This document shows, one piece after another, positions 8,300 to 17,316 of a DNA stretch of 64,000 nucleotides. Position 1 is the first letter of the stretch. Each line of letters opens with the position of its first letter. The stretch is from positions 5,637,001 through 5,701,000 of the forward strand of contig NZ_CP108529.1 of NCBI RefSeq assembly GCF_036002945.1. The letters are read 5' to 3'. The translations under genes and the position numbers were made by a program. This DNA comes from Streptomyces sp. NBC_01224 (lineage in GTDB: Bacteria; Actinomycetota; Actinomycetes; Streptomycetales; Streptomycetaceae). The notes beneath the pieces are model-generated. The model was given only the letters and a program-made list of their open reading frames with translations, made no database searches and had not been told where the DNA came from.

Positions 8300-9301
8300 G
8301 TGGCCTCCTCCGCTGCTGATACGGGCACCCAGACGCATACCCCTACCGACCCTCGGCTGCTCCGCGCCTTCGTCGCCGTCGCCGAGGAGCTGCACTTCAC
8401 CCGTGCCGCCGCCCGGCTCTACATCGCCCAGCAGGCACTGAGCCGGGACATCCGCCGGCTGGAGCGCGAGCTGGGTGCGGAACTGTTCGTACGCACCACC
8501 CGGCAGGTCGCCCTCACCGCCGACGGTGAACGGCTCCTCCCGTACGCCCGGCGGGTACTGGAGGCGCACGCCGATCTTGCCGCAGCCTTCGCCGACCCCG
8601 CGGCCCGGCCGCTCTTCGTCGACCTCAACACCGACGGCATGACGGCCGCCCGCGTACTGGCCCGCGCACGGGAGCTGGCTCCGGCGTACGAGCTGATGGC
8701 GCGCTTCGAGAGCGGACTCACCTGGGCCGCCGGCGAGATCCTCGCCGGGCGGCTCGACGTCTCCTTCGGCCGCGCCGCCGGACTCGACCCCGCGGTGCGG
8801 GCGCGGCTCGGCGTACAGCCGGTGCGGTACGAGCCGATGGCCGTTCTGCTCCCTGACGATCACCCCCTCGCCGCGCACGAGGTCGTCGCACTGGACGACC
8901 TGGCCGGCGAGACCGTCTACGCGGGCGCCGGGAATCCGCGCACCGAGGAGTGGACGGACCTCGCCCGGCTGCTCTTCGCCGAATGGGGCATCGAGCTGGC
9001 GCCACCCGCCCCACTCGCGATCGGTGTGGCCGAATTTCAACGGGTCATGGCGAAGTCGCGGCACCCGGTTCTGTGCGTCGTCGACTTCTCTCCGGTGCCG
9101 GGCACCGTGGTGCGTCCGCTGGCCCGGCCCGTACCGCTCTCGCCGCTCCTGATGGTCTGGCGCAAGGGGCTGCGCCACCCCGGCCTGGAGGCATTGCGCA
9201 AAGCCACAGCTCAACTGGGCTCCGAGGAGGGCTGGATGGTGCGGCCGGATGGAAGCTGGCTGCCCGAGATCGATGCATCTCTCATGTTGAAATCCACCTG
9301 A
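8300..9301 (+). CDS. LysR-family transcriptional regulator
   Basis: DNA-binding regulator of 333 aa. An N-terminal winged helix-turn-helix occupies residues ~18-77 (LLRAFVAVAEELHFTRAAARL is the typical first helix pair), followed by a linker helix and a periplasmic-binding-type effector domain. I chose the GTG at 8300 because it gives normal family length; the frame is open far upstream but that part is opposite the MFS gene. No clear ribosome-binding site precedes the GTG, so a leaderless transcript is possible. The divergent transporter is the likely target; the effector is unknown. Confidence 0.88.
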   Translation: MASSAADTGTQTHTPTDPRLLRAFVAVAEELHFTRAAARLYIAQQALSRDIRRLERELGAELFVRTTRQVALTADGERLLPYARRVLEAHADLAAAFADPAARPLFVDLNTDGMTAARVLARARELAPAYELMARFESGLTWAAGEILAGRLDVSFGRAAGLDPAVRARLGVQPVRYEPMAVLLPDDHPLAAHEVVALDDLAGETVYAGAGNPRTEEWTDLARLLFAEWGIELAPPAPLAIGVAEFQRVMAKSRHPVLCVVDFSPVPGTVVRPLARPVPLSPLLMVWRKGLRHPGLEALRKATAQLGSEEGWMVRPDGSWLPEIDASLMLKST

Positions 9302-9430
9302 TTGGGGGAAAGAAGTGCCGTTTTCGTGCGCTACATTCATCGCCCGGGTGCAATGTGGTGGGGGCGCGGACAGGGTGGGGGCCCGGTCCGGAAGCACATA
9401 ATCGGACAGTCGTGCGCACCCGATCCTTGA

Positions 9431-10123
9431 GTGGGGGAAGTGCGTACACCTGTGGAAACCTGGCGTGAAGGTGCCCGTTCGGGGCACACACACGAGCCGA
9501 ACGAAGTCACGGTCCAGCTCGACGGCCTGGGTCGGCAGCTCTCCGAGCTGACCGCGCAGCCGAGCGAACCGGAAGGCTCGGACGGCCCCGTGTTCGTCGA
9601 CGAGAGCGGCCGGCGCAGCAAGACGTTCAGGCGTCTGGGCTGGATCCTCGCCGCGGTCTGTGCCTGTTATGCGGTGACGCTGGCCGTCGCCCTGCTCGGC
9701 GGCAGTTCGAGCGCGCCCTGGCTGCCGCTCTCCGGTGCGGAAGGGCACAAGAACGCGGACGTGGTCCAGGCGCCGCCCGCACCGACGGGCAGCGCCGGCG
9801 AGGAGCTCCCGCCCGACAGCGCGCCCGCCCGCGCCACCACCGGCCCGACGCCCGGCAGCGCCGCGAAGCCCTCGGGCAGCGCAGCCGCCGGAGCCTCGGC
9901 CGACCCCGGCAAGCACACCCCGGCGTCCTCACCCGTCGTATCGCCCAAGGCGCACGACGGCACCGGCGGCGGCAAGAAGCCCGATCCGGCGACCTCGGCC
10001 CCCGTACCGCCCGTCGACACCGCGACGCCGTCCGCCGGCACCTCGACTCCGCCCGTGGACAGCACGACGCCGCCGGCCCAGTCCCCGGAACCTCCTGTGC
10101 AAGAGCGAGAAGGCGCCAAGTAA
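9431..10123 (+). CDS. matA: Membrane-anchored MatA-like protein of the exopolysaccharide operon
   Basis: A 230-aa protein with an acidic cytoplasmic N-terminus, one transmembrane segment (~residues 75-97) and a long Pro/Ala/Thr/Ser-rich extracytoplasmic tail. It ends immediately before matB (1-nt spacing), so the two are translationally linked. By position and layout it corresponds to MatA of Streptomyces, which with MatB is required for poly-beta-1,6-N-acetylglucosamine and pellet formation; that link is recalled knowledge, not shown by a catalytic motif here. Start is uncertain: GTGs at 9431, 9440 and 9452 are in frame. Confidence 0.7.
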   Translation: MGEVRTPVETWREGARSGHTHEPNEVTVQLDGLGRQLSELTAQPSEPEGSDGPVFVDESGRRSKTFRRLGWILAAVCACYAVTLAVALLGGSSSAPWLPLSGAEGHKNADVVQAPPAPTGSAGEELPPDSAPARATTGPTPGSAAKPSGSAAAGASADPGKHTPASSPVVSPKAHDGTGGGKKPDPATSAPVPPVDTATPSAGTSTPPVDSTTPPAQSPEPPVQEREGAK

Positions 10124-12313
10124 ATGACCTCCCCTGCCCCGCGGGGCAGGCGCAACGTCAGGAAGCAGAGCGGGCGGCGCAGATTTCCCATGCGTTATCT
10201 GCTGCCGTCACTGCTCCTCGTTGCCCTGCTCGCCATGTTGATGCTGCGCGGCTATGTGCACAGCGAAATCCTCGCCGACCACCGGGTCCGGCCCCCGGCG
10301 GCCACCGGCCGGGTGCCCGAGAGGATCCTCGACGGCGGCCCGGTCATCGATGCCCGGAGCACCACCGGGCCCGCCAGGTCGCTGAGCATCCCCGGCCACC
10401 GCATCGTCCTGACCTTCGACGACGGACCCGACCCGGTGTGGACCCCGAAAGTGCTCGACGAGCTGAAGAAGCACCACGCGCACGGCGTCTTCTTCGTCAC
10501 CGGAACCATGGCCTCGCGCTACCCGGAGCTCGTGCGGCGCATGGTCGACGAGGGGCACGAGGTCGGGCTGCACACCTTCGACCACCCCGACCTCTCCTAC
10601 CAGTCCCACTCCCGCATCGACTGGGAACTCTCCCAGAACCAGCTGGCGTTGGCGGGCGCGGCCGGTATCCGTACGTCCCTGTTCCGCCCGCCGTACTCCT
10701 CGTTCGCCGACGCCATGGACAACAAGTCCTGGCCCGTCACCCGGTACGTCGGCAGCCGCGGCTATCTCACCGTCGTCAACAACACCGACAGCGAGGACTG
10801 GAAGCGCCCGGGCGTCCCCGCGATCACCGAGCGCGCCACTCCCAAGGGCGGCAGGGGCGCCGTCATCCTGATGCACGACTCCGGCGGCAACAGGTCCCAG
10901 ACCGTCGCCGCCCTCGGCGAGTTCCTGCCGCGAATGCAGCAGCGGGGCTACGAGTTCACCAACCTCACCACCGCCCTCGGTGCCCCCAGCGCGCACACCC
11001 CGGTCACCGGATTCGCGCTCTGGAAGGGCAAGGCGTTCGTCTACGCCGTGGGCCTCTCGGAGAACACCACCGGCGTCCTGGTGGCCGGGCTCGCGGTGAT
11101 CGGCGTCCTCGTCCTCGTCCGCTTCGGACTGATGCTGCTGCTGTCCTTCCTGCACGCCCGCAAGGTCCGCCGAAGAGACTTCAGCTGGGGGCCGGAGCCG
11201 ACCCGCCCGGTCTCGGTGCTCGTGCCCGCGTACAACGAACGCGAATGCATCGCCAACACCGTGCGTTCCCTGGTGGCGAGCGACCACCCCGTCGAGATCA
11301 TCGTCATCGACGACGGCTCCACGGACGGAACCGCCGGCATCGTCGAGGCGATGCGGCTGCCGCAGGTGTGCGTCATCCGCCAGCGCAACGCCGGGAAGCC
11401 CGCCGCCCTCAACAACGGCATCGCGCACTCCCGTCACGACATCGTCGTGATGATGGACGGCGACACCGTCTTCGAACCCGCCACCGTCCGCGAACTCGTC
11501 CAGCCCTTCGCCGACCCGCGCGTCGGCGCCGTCGCCGGGAACGCCAAGGTCGGCAATCGCGACTCGCTGATCGGCGCCTGGCAGCACATCGAGTACGTGA
11601 TGGGCTTCAACCTGGACCGCAGGATGTACGACATCCTGCGCTGCATGCCCACCATCCCCGGTGCGGTCGGCGCCTTCCGCCGGGAAGCACTGGACCGGAT
11701 CGGCGGCATGAGCGAGGACACCCTCGCCGAGGACACCGACGTCACCATGGCCCTGCACCGCGACGGCTGGCAGGTCGTCTACGCGGAGAACGCCCGCGCC
11801 TGGACCGAGGCCCCGGAGACCGTGCAGCAGCTGTGGTCACAGCGCTACCGGTGGTCGTACGGCACCATGCAGGCGATCTGGAAGCACCGCCGCGCCGTCG
11901 TCGAACGCGGCCCGTCCGGCCGCTTCGGACGCGTCGGACTGCCCTTCGTAGCCCTGTTCATGGTCGTCGCTCCGCTGCTCGCCCCGCTCATCGACGTCTT
12001 CCTGCTGTACGGACTCGTCTTCGGCCCCACCCGGAAGACCGTCCTCGCCTGGCTCGGCGTCCTCGCGGTGCAGGGCATCTGTGCCGCGTACGCCTTCCGG
12101 CTCGACCGGGAACGCATGACGCATCTGATCTCGCTGCCCCTCCAGCAGATCCTCTACCGGCAGCTCATGTACGTGGTGCTGCTCCAGTCCTGGATCACGG
12201 CGCTCACCGGCGGGCGACTGCGCTGGCAGAAGCTGCGCCGTACCGGCGTCGTGGAAGCGCCCGGCGTCACGCCGGGCCGGCGGCGGAGCAATGACCGGAG
12301 GCCCGTCGCATGA
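10124..12313 (+). CDS. matB: Bifunctional polysaccharide deacetylase / family 2 glycosyltransferase (MatB-like)
   Basis: A 729-aa membrane enzyme. After a basic N-terminus and one membrane segment (~residues 25-42), a NodB-type deacetylase domain (~95-290) shows TFDDG, HTFDH, RPPYSS and HDSGG motifs. A second membrane segment follows. The family 2 glycosyltransferase domain (~360-600) shows DDGSTDGT, DGD, EDTD and QRYRW, the processive synthase set, and C-terminal membrane segments complete it. The arrangement fuses the functions of PgaB (deacetylation) and PgaC (polymerisation) of poly-N-acetylglucosamine systems. It lies between matA and an acyltransferase gene that overlaps its stop by 4 nt. 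Confidence 0.88.
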   Translation: MTSPAPRGRRNVRKQSGRRRFPMRYLLPSLLLVALLAMLMLRGYVHSEILADHRVRPPAATGRVPERILDGGPVIDARSTTGPARSLSIPGHRIVLTFDDGPDPVWTPKVLDELKKHHAHGVFFVTGTMASRYPELVRRMVDEGHEVGLHTFDHPDLSYQSHSRIDWELSQNQLALAGAAGIRTSLFRPPYSSFADAMDNKSWPVTRYVGSRGYLTVVNNTDSEDWKRPGVPAITERATPKGGRGAVILMHDSGGNRSQTVAALGEFLPRMQQRGYEFTNLTTALGAPSAHTPVTGFALWKGKAFVYAVGLSENTTGVLVAGLAVIGVLVLVRFGLMLLLSFLHARKVRRRDFSWGPEPTRPVSVLVPAYNERECIANTVRSLVASDHPVEIIVIDDGSTDGTAGIVEAMRLPQVCVIRQRNAGKPAALNNGIAHSRHDIVVMMDGDTVFEPATVRELVQPFADPRVGAVAGNAKVGNRDSLIGAWQHIEYVMGFNLDRRMYDILRCMPTIPGAVGAFRREALDRIGGMSEDTLAEDTDVTMALHRDGWQVVYAENARAWTEAPETVQQLWSQRYRWSYGTMQAIWKHRRAVVERGPSGRFGRVGLPFVALFMVVAPLLAPLIDVFLLYGLVFGPTRKTVLAWLGVLAVQGICAAYAFRLDRERMTHLISLPLQQILYRQLMYVVLLQSWITALTGGRLRWQKLRRTGVVEAPGVTPGRRRSNDRRPVA

Positions 12314-13548
12314 GCCACCCGAGACACCTCCCCACGCATCCGACCGGCGAGCGGCAGACAGTGCCGTTGCCGGTGCAGGGTCGGTCCGCGCCGCCGCCCG
12401 CGGAGGCCGCGACGCCGCCCGCCGGCGCGTTGCCGGGCGGCCGGGACCGCTATCTCGACCTGCTGCGCTCCGTCGCTCTCGTGCGCGTCGTCGTCTTCCA
12501 TGTCTTCGGCTGGGCCTGGCTGACCGTCCTGTTCCCCTCCATGGGCGTCATGTTCGCGCTGGCCGGTTCGCTGATGGCGCGCTCGCTGGCCCGCCCGGCA
12601 CGAGACGTCATCCGAGGCCGGCTCCGCCGGCTGCTGCCCCCGATGTGGGCGTTCGCCGCGGCTGTCGTCCCGGTGATGTTTTTGCTCGGCTGGAAACCCG
12701 TGAAGGAGGAGGGCATCTGGTGGTTCATCAAGCTGGGCTGCTACCTCCTTCCGGTCGGCGCCCCTCCGTATCCCTGGGAGAACGGCTCGCCGAGCGGCCT
12801 CCTGGAGGCGTCCTGGGCCGAGCAGGCCGTGGGACCGCTCTGGTACATCCGCGCCTACCTGTGGTTCGTGCTCGCGTCGCCGCTCCTGCTGAAGGCCTTC
12901 CGCCGAATGCCCTGGCCGACGCTGCTCGCCCCGATCGTCCTCACCGCCGTGATCGGTACCGGACCGGTCACCGTTCCCGGCGAGACCGGTGAAGGGCTCA
13001 TCGACTTCGCGGTGTTCGGGTCCTGCTGGATCCTCGGCTTCGCCCACCACGACGGCCTCCTGAAGAAGGTCCCGCGCTATCTGACGGTCTCGCTCGCCGC
13101 GTTCGTCATGGCGTTCGGACTGTGGTGGGCCTCGGGGCACCTCACCGAGGAGGGCTGGAACCTCGACGAGATCCCGCTCGCCCAGGCGGCCTGGTCGTTC
13201 GGCTTCTGCGTGATCCTGCTCCAGTACGCACCGTCCTGGCGACAACTGCCCGGCAGACTGACCCGGTGGGACGGGCTGATCACCCTCACCAACAACCGTG
13301 CCGTGACGATCTACCTCTGGCACAACCTGCTGATCACGGCCACCGAGCCGCTGATCGACCAGCTGTGGAACATCCCGTACTTCGGCGACCACTTCGGTAC
13401 GTACATCGGCGCCTCGTACACGGCGCTGATGCTGCTCCTCGTCTGGCCGCTGATGGCGCTGGTGATCCCGGCGGTCGGCTGGGTCGAGGACGTAGCGGCG
13501 AAGCGCGCACCGAGGCTCTGGCCGAACGGTTCGCGGAAATCCCGGTGA
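12310..13548 (+). CDS. Acyltransferase family 3 membrane protein
   Basis: Integral membrane protein of 412 aa with about ten hydrophobic segments. The N-terminal stretch RYLDLLRSVALVRVVVFHVF carries the Arg and His pattern conserved in acyltransferase-3 proteins that O-acylate carbohydrates. The ATG overlaps the matB stop (ATGA), so it is the third gene of the mat operon and probably modifies the polymer (for example O-acetylation or succinylation), or moves or trims it. That role is inferred from context. A low-complexity Pro-rich cytosolic N-terminus of ~45 residues precedes the first membrane segment. Confidence 0.85.
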   Translation: MSHPRHLPTHPTGERQTVPLPVQGRSAPPPAEAATPPAGALPGGRDRYLDLLRSVALVRVVVFHVFGWAWLTVLFPSMGVMFALAGSLMARSLARPARDVIRGRLRRLLPPMWAFAAAVVPVMFLLGWKPVKEEGIWWFIKLGCYLLPVGAPPYPWENGSPSGLLEASWAEQAVGPLWYIRAYLWFVLASPLLLKAFRRMPWPTLLAPIVLTAVIGTGPVTVPGETGEGLIDFAVFGSCWILGFAHHDGLLKKVPRYLTVSLAAFVMAFGLWWASGHLTEEGWNLDEIPLAQAAWSFGFCVILLQYAPSWRQLPGRLTRWDGLITLTNNRAVTIYLWHNLLITATEPLIDQLWNIPYFGDHFGTYIGASYTALMLLLVWPLMALVIPAVGWVEDVAAKRAPRLWPNGSRKSR

Positions 13549-13760
13549 CCAGGGGACGGTATACCTTCGCCGGACCGGATCCCGCCCTGCCCGTGCCCGG
13601 GAAGTCGCAGCTCAGCCGTATCGAGGCGTGATCACGACCACTCGATGTCATCTGACGTAACGGGCGGGAAATATGGGTGAACCAGGCCTGTCACGCATCG
13701 TTGGCAGGCTCGCCCCTCGGCATCATCGGGCAGCAGCGGGACGAGAGCCGGGTAGACCAC

Positions 13761-14903
13761 ATGCACGAGGACGAACAGCACGGCCCCCTCGCGGGCTTCA
13801 CCGTCGGGGTCACCGCCGCGCGGCGCGCGGAGGAGTTCGGCGCGCTGCTTGAGCGACGGGGCGCCGCCGTCCTGCACGCGCCCGCCCTGCGGATCGTGCC
13901 GCTCGCCGACGACAGCGAACTCCTCGCCGCCACCCGGCGAATCGTCGACTCCGCCCCAGAAGTGGTCGTCGCGACCACCGCGGTCGGCTTCCGGGGCTGG
14001 ATCGAGGCCGCCGACGGCTGGGGCCTCGGCGACCGGCTGCTGGAAACCCTGCGCGGCACCGAACTGCTGGCCCGCGGCCCCAAGGTCAAGGGCGCCATCC
14101 GGGCCGCCGGGCTGACCGAGGCGTGGTCACCCGCCTCCGAGTCCATGGCCGAGGTACTGGACCGGCTCCTGGACGAGGGCGTGGAGGGCCGCCGGATCGC
14201 CCTCCAGCTGCACGGTGAACCCCTCCCCGGCTTCATCGAGCCGCTCCGCGCCGCGGGCGCCGAGGTCGTCGCCGTACCCGTCTACCGCTGGGTGGACCCC
14301 GAGGACATCGCCCCGCTCGACCGGCTGCTCGACATCACCCTGGCCCGGGGCCTGGACGCCCTCACCTTCACCAGCGCCCCGGCCGCCGCCTCGCTGCTCG
14401 GCCGGGCCGAGAAGCGGGGGCTGATCCCGGAGCTCCTGAGCGCCCTGCGGGACGACGTCCTCGTGGCCTGCGTCGGACCGGTCACCGCCCTGCCGCTGCA
14501 GGCCCGCGGCATCGACACCGTCCAGCCGGAGCGCTTCCGGCTCGCCCCGCTCGTTCAACTGCTGTGCGACGAACTCCCCTCCAGGGCGCGTATGTTGCCG
14601 ATCGCCGGGCACCGGGTGGAGATCCGCGGTCACGCCGCGATCGTCGACGGCGAACTGCGCCCGGTGCCGCCCGCCGGAATGGCCCTGCTGCACACCCTGG
14701 CCCGTAGGCCGGGCTGGGTGGTGGCCCGCGCCGACCTGCTGCGCGCGCTACCCGGCAGCGGAACGGACGAACACGCGGTGGAGACGGCCATGGCGAGGCT
14801 GCGCACGTCACTGGGTGCCCCCCGCCTCATCCAGACGGTCGTCAAGCGCGGCTACCGGCTGGCGCTGGACCCGGCGGCGGACAGCGAGTACGGCGATTCC
14901 TGA
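13761..14903 (+). CDS. Uroporphyrinogen-III synthase domain fused to winged-helix DNA-binding domain
   Basis: A 380-aa two-domain protein. Residues ~10-265 match uroporphyrinogen-III synthase (HemD): a bilobed alpha/beta enzyme that cyclises hydroxymethylbilane, with FTSAPAAASLLGRA as the characteristic second-lobe segment. Residues ~280-372 form an OmpR/PhoB-type winged helix (ARRPGWVVARADLLRAL, ETAMARLRTSLG, VKRGYRLAL). The ATG at 13761 is chosen because the next domain boundary fits; an upstream in-frame ATG at 13677 would add 28 weakly coding residues. In actinomycetes such fusions are thought to act as regulators, often of nitrate/nitrite genes; no such genes are next to it here. Confidence 0.85.
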   Translation: MHEDEQHGPLAGFTVGVTAARRAEEFGALLERRGAAVLHAPALRIVPLADDSELLAATRRIVDSAPEVVVATTAVGFRGWIEAADGWGLGDRLLETLRGTELLARGPKVKGAIRAAGLTEAWSPASESMAEVLDRLLDEGVEGRRIALQLHGEPLPGFIEPLRAAGAEVVAVPVYRWVDPEDIAPLDRLLDITLARGLDALTFTSAPAAASLLGRAEKRGLIPELLSALRDDVLVACVGPVTALPLQARGIDTVQPERFRLAPLVQLLCDELPSRARMLPIAGHRVEIRGHAAIVDGELRPVPPAGMALLHTLARRPGWVVARADLLRALPGSGTDEHAVETAMARLRTSLGAPRLIQTVVKRGYRLALDPAADSEYGDS

Positions 14904-15430
14904 GGAGGCCGCGGATGCTGCCGCGCCGTCAGGAACGCGGCACGCAGGAGAAGGGCGAGTGCGGCCGTGCACAGGACGGCCCGGACGGCGTTCCAGGCCA
15001 CCCACGCGTCCTCGAACCTCTCGCGCACGGCTCCGGGATCGGCGATCCGCGCCGGATCCCCGGCGTGTGCAAGGGCGTTGTTCAGCGGGACGTTGACGCC
15101 CGAGGTGAGCAGGAAAGCGACGGTGTACGTGGCGAGGGCGGCGAGGATCCACCGTCGCGGCCCCGGGGACCGGCGCTGCTGCCAGGCGGCGACCGCTGTG
15201 AGGACCAGCGCGCCGAAGAATCCGGCGAAGAAGACCGGATTTTCGATGACGTCGTTGATGTTCTGCATGACCTCGATGAAGGTCCGGTCGTCGCTGCGCC
15301 CGAGGGCCGGCATGACGGCACAGGAGAACACATAGAACGTGCCCGCGACCAGGCCGGTGGCGATGGCCGCGCCGCCGAGCACGAGGTGGTCCAGGGTGCG
15401 GGAGGGGGGTGTGGGCCGGGTGGTTGTCAT
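14852..15430 (-). CDS. DUF1772 family membrane protein
   Basis: A 192-aa protein with four hydrophobic segments. The pattern ATGLVAGTFYVFSCAVMPAL followed by FIEVMQNIN and a later NVPLNNAL is typical of the DUF1772 (anthrone oxygenase-like) family. Its last 52 bp overlap the 3' end of the convergent HemD-fusion gene. Function is unknown; the relation to fungal anthrone oxygenases is only by family. Confidence 0.8.
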   Translation of the reverse strand: MTTTRPTPPSRTLDHLVLGGAAIATGLVAGTFYVFSCAVMPALGRSDDRTFIEVMQNINDVIENPVFFAGFFGALVLTAVAAWQQRRSPGPRRWILAALATYTVAFLLTSGVNVPLNNALAHAGDPARIADPGAVRERFEDAWVAWNAVRAVLCTAALALLLRAAFLTARQHPRPPQESPYSLSAAGSSASR

Positions 15431-15590
15431 GTCTCCCAGTAGAGCGGCGGGGGCGGCCGCGTTCCATGGCCCGGACGCGCAGCTCCCTACGCGAGCGTCC
15501 AGAAGGAGCGCGGCACTCGGTCCGCCCGCTGTTGTCAGTGCGGCTTGCTAGAACAGTCGCAGGCACAGAACGGTGAGCGGAGGGGGACCT

Positions 15591-15965
15591 GTGGGTACCT
15601 GGGGCAGTGGGAATTTCGACAGCGACACGGCGGCGGATCACCTGTCGGGCATCACCGGGCGACTCCTCTCGGAGATCGAGGAGGCGATGGCAGGTGACCC
15701 GGTGGGCCTGGAGCCCGACGAATACTGGGGCGTCGCAGTGCCGTGCAACATCGAGCTGCTGTGCCTGATCGCCGAGCAGCACCACGTCGGTGCGGCGGTG
15801 CCCGGTGCGGCGGTGGTCGAGGGCTGGAAGAAGACCTTCATGCATGTGTGGGAGCGGACCATCGACGGTCTTGAACCCGCGCCGGAGTACAAGGAGAAGA
15901 GACGGGCGGAGCTGATCCGCACCTTCGACCGGCTGGCAGGGCCGGCCTCGGCGGAGGCGGCGTGA
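15591..15965 (+). CDS. DUF4259 domain protein
   Basis: Small acidic protein of 124 aa beginning MGTWGSGNFDSDTAADHL, the hallmark N-terminus of DUF4259. The GTG at 15591 is chosen because a GGAGGGGG ribosome-binding site ends ~6 bp upstream and because the family motif begins there. Function is unknown; members are often found near immunity-type or metabolic genes. The next gene follows after 23 bp. Confidence 0.85.
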   Translation: MGTWGSGNFDSDTAADHLSGITGRLLSEIEEAMAGDPVGLEPDEYWGVAVPCNIELLCLIAEQHHVGAAVPGAAVVEGWKKTFMHVWERTIDGLEPAPEYKEKRRAELIRTFDRLAGPASAEAA

Positions 15966-15988
15966 GGAGGCCGGGATAGCGTGAAGGG

Positions 15989-16552
15989 ATGATCAATGAC
16001 ATCCACCGGCTCGACGCGGAGGTGCGACTCCGTCCCGTCACCCCGGCCGACGCCCCTTCCCTCGCCGTGGCGCTGACCCGCAGCCGCGCGTACATGCAGC
16101 CCTGGGAGCCGGTACGGCCCGACGCCTTCTACACCGAGCAGGGGCAGCGGGAACGCCTGGCCGGAATGCTCGCGGACCGCGACGCGGGGCGGGTGATGCC
16201 GTGGGTGCTCGCCGATGAACAGGACCGCGTGGTGGGCTGGTTCACCCTCAACGGCATTGTGCTCGGGCCGTTCCGCAGCGGGGTTCTCGGTTACTGGGTC
16301 GACGTCGAGTACGCGGGTCGCGGGCTGGCCACGGCCGCCGTCGAGCGGATCTGCGAGTTGGCCAGGGACGAGCTGCGCCTGCACCGGGTCGAGGCAGGGA
16401 CGGTGCTGGACAACGTGGCGTCGCAGCGGGTGCTCGCCAAGTGCGGCTTCGAGCAGTACGGGATGGCTCCGCGCTATCTGCACATCAACGGTGAGTGGCG
16501 CGACCACCGGCTGTTCCAGCGGATCCTGCACGATGGGCCGTTGATGGGGTGA
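15989..16552 (+). CDS. GNAT family N-acetyltransferase (RimJ/RimL type)
   Basis: A 187-aa acetyl-CoA-dependent acetyltransferase. The RimJ/L-like N-terminus (VRLRPVTPADAPSLAVAL), the central strand GYWVDVEYAGRGLATAAV with the acetyl-CoA pyrophosphate loop (R/Q-x-x-G-x-A), and C-terminal N-x-A-S-x-R-V-L-x-K-x-G-F are all present. It could acetylate a ribosomal protein N-terminus or a small amine; the substrate cannot be deduced. It converges on a second GNAT gene. Confidence 0.88.
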   Translation: MINDIHRLDAEVRLRPVTPADAPSLAVALTRSRAYMQPWEPVRPDAFYTEQGQRERLAGMLADRDAGRVMPWVLADEQDRVVGWFTLNGIVLGPFRSGVLGYWVDVEYAGRGLATAAVERICELARDELRLHRVEAGTVLDNVASQRVLAKCGFEQYGMAPRYLHINGEWRDHRLFQRILHDGPLMG

Positions 16553-16649
16553 CCGTTGGCTGTGGGAGTGTCCTCGAACGCCGGACGGGCCTGCTTCCAC
16601 CGTGCAGGCGTGAAAGTTGAGCCTGCCCGGCGATTGAGGGCAAGGGCGG

Positions 16650-17204
16650 CTACCGGACGCCCCCGGTGCGCCCCCGCGCATGCCGGTGTCCGTCCAGCGT
16701 CCACGGCGGCCGTGCCGGAAGAACCTCCGCGAAGCCGTATCCGCTCTTCTCGGCAACCCGGCAGGACGCCTCGTTGTTCACCTGATGCAGCAGGTCCAGC
16801 CGCACGAGCCCGTCCCCGGCGAACGCTTCGAACGCCCAGTCGGTGAGCGCCCCGAGCGCCCGCGGCGCGATTCCGCGGCCGCGCGCCCGCGCCGCCGTCC
16901 AGTAGCCGACCTCCGCGCAGCCGGAGCCCGGTGCGGGGCACTTGAGCGCCACATTGCCGACCAGTTCGTCGGCGCGATCGCGATCGACCACCGCGAAACT
17001 GAAGCGGCTGCCGGATTCCCGGCCCTCCTGCTGCACCCGCAGCCAGTGCTGAGCCTCCGCCTCGTCCGTGACCAGCATGCGCAGCGTGGCGCGCATCGCA
17101 GGATCGCGGTACGCCTCGATCACGGCCGGCATGTCGTCGGGCAGCCACGGCCGGAGCAGGAGCGGGCCGACCGCAAGGGTGGCGGTGCGGAGATCGTCGT
17201 CCAT
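16650..17204 (-). CDS. GNAT family N-acetyltransferase
   Basis: A 184-aa acetyltransferase with a RimJ/L-like fold: LLLRPWLPDDMPAVIEAYRD, then the loop ARARGRGIAPRALGALTDWAF that binds acetyl-CoA, then NNEASCRVAEKSGY. The ATG at 17204 begins MDDDLRTATL; the frame stays open upstream but runs opposite the CGNR gene. It is convergent with the previous GNAT and divergent from the CGNR protein gene. The two GNATs share the fold but are not close duplicates. Confidence 0.85.
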   Translation of the reverse strand: MDDDLRTATLAVGPLLLRPWLPDDMPAVIEAYRDPAMRATLRMLVTDEAEAQHWLRVQQEGRESGSRFSFAVVDRDRADELVGNVALKCPAPGSGCAEVGYWTAARARGRGIAPRALGALTDWAFEAFAGDGLVRLDLLHQVNNEASCRVAEKSGYGFAEVLPARPPWTLDGHRHARGRTGGVR

Positions 17205-17316
17205 CAGGACACCGTATGGGGCCGCGTGCACCGACCCGCATGGCAGCAGGGGTTCCGGGTCTGCCGCCCGAGGGGCACTCTGGGGGAGACCTCCACCGGA
17301 GACCCGAGGCGGTGAC

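Noticed and set aside
10208..11758. 500-aa minus-strand frame opposite matB
   Set aside because: Typical high-GC antisense frame; matB has full catalytic motifs on the other strand.
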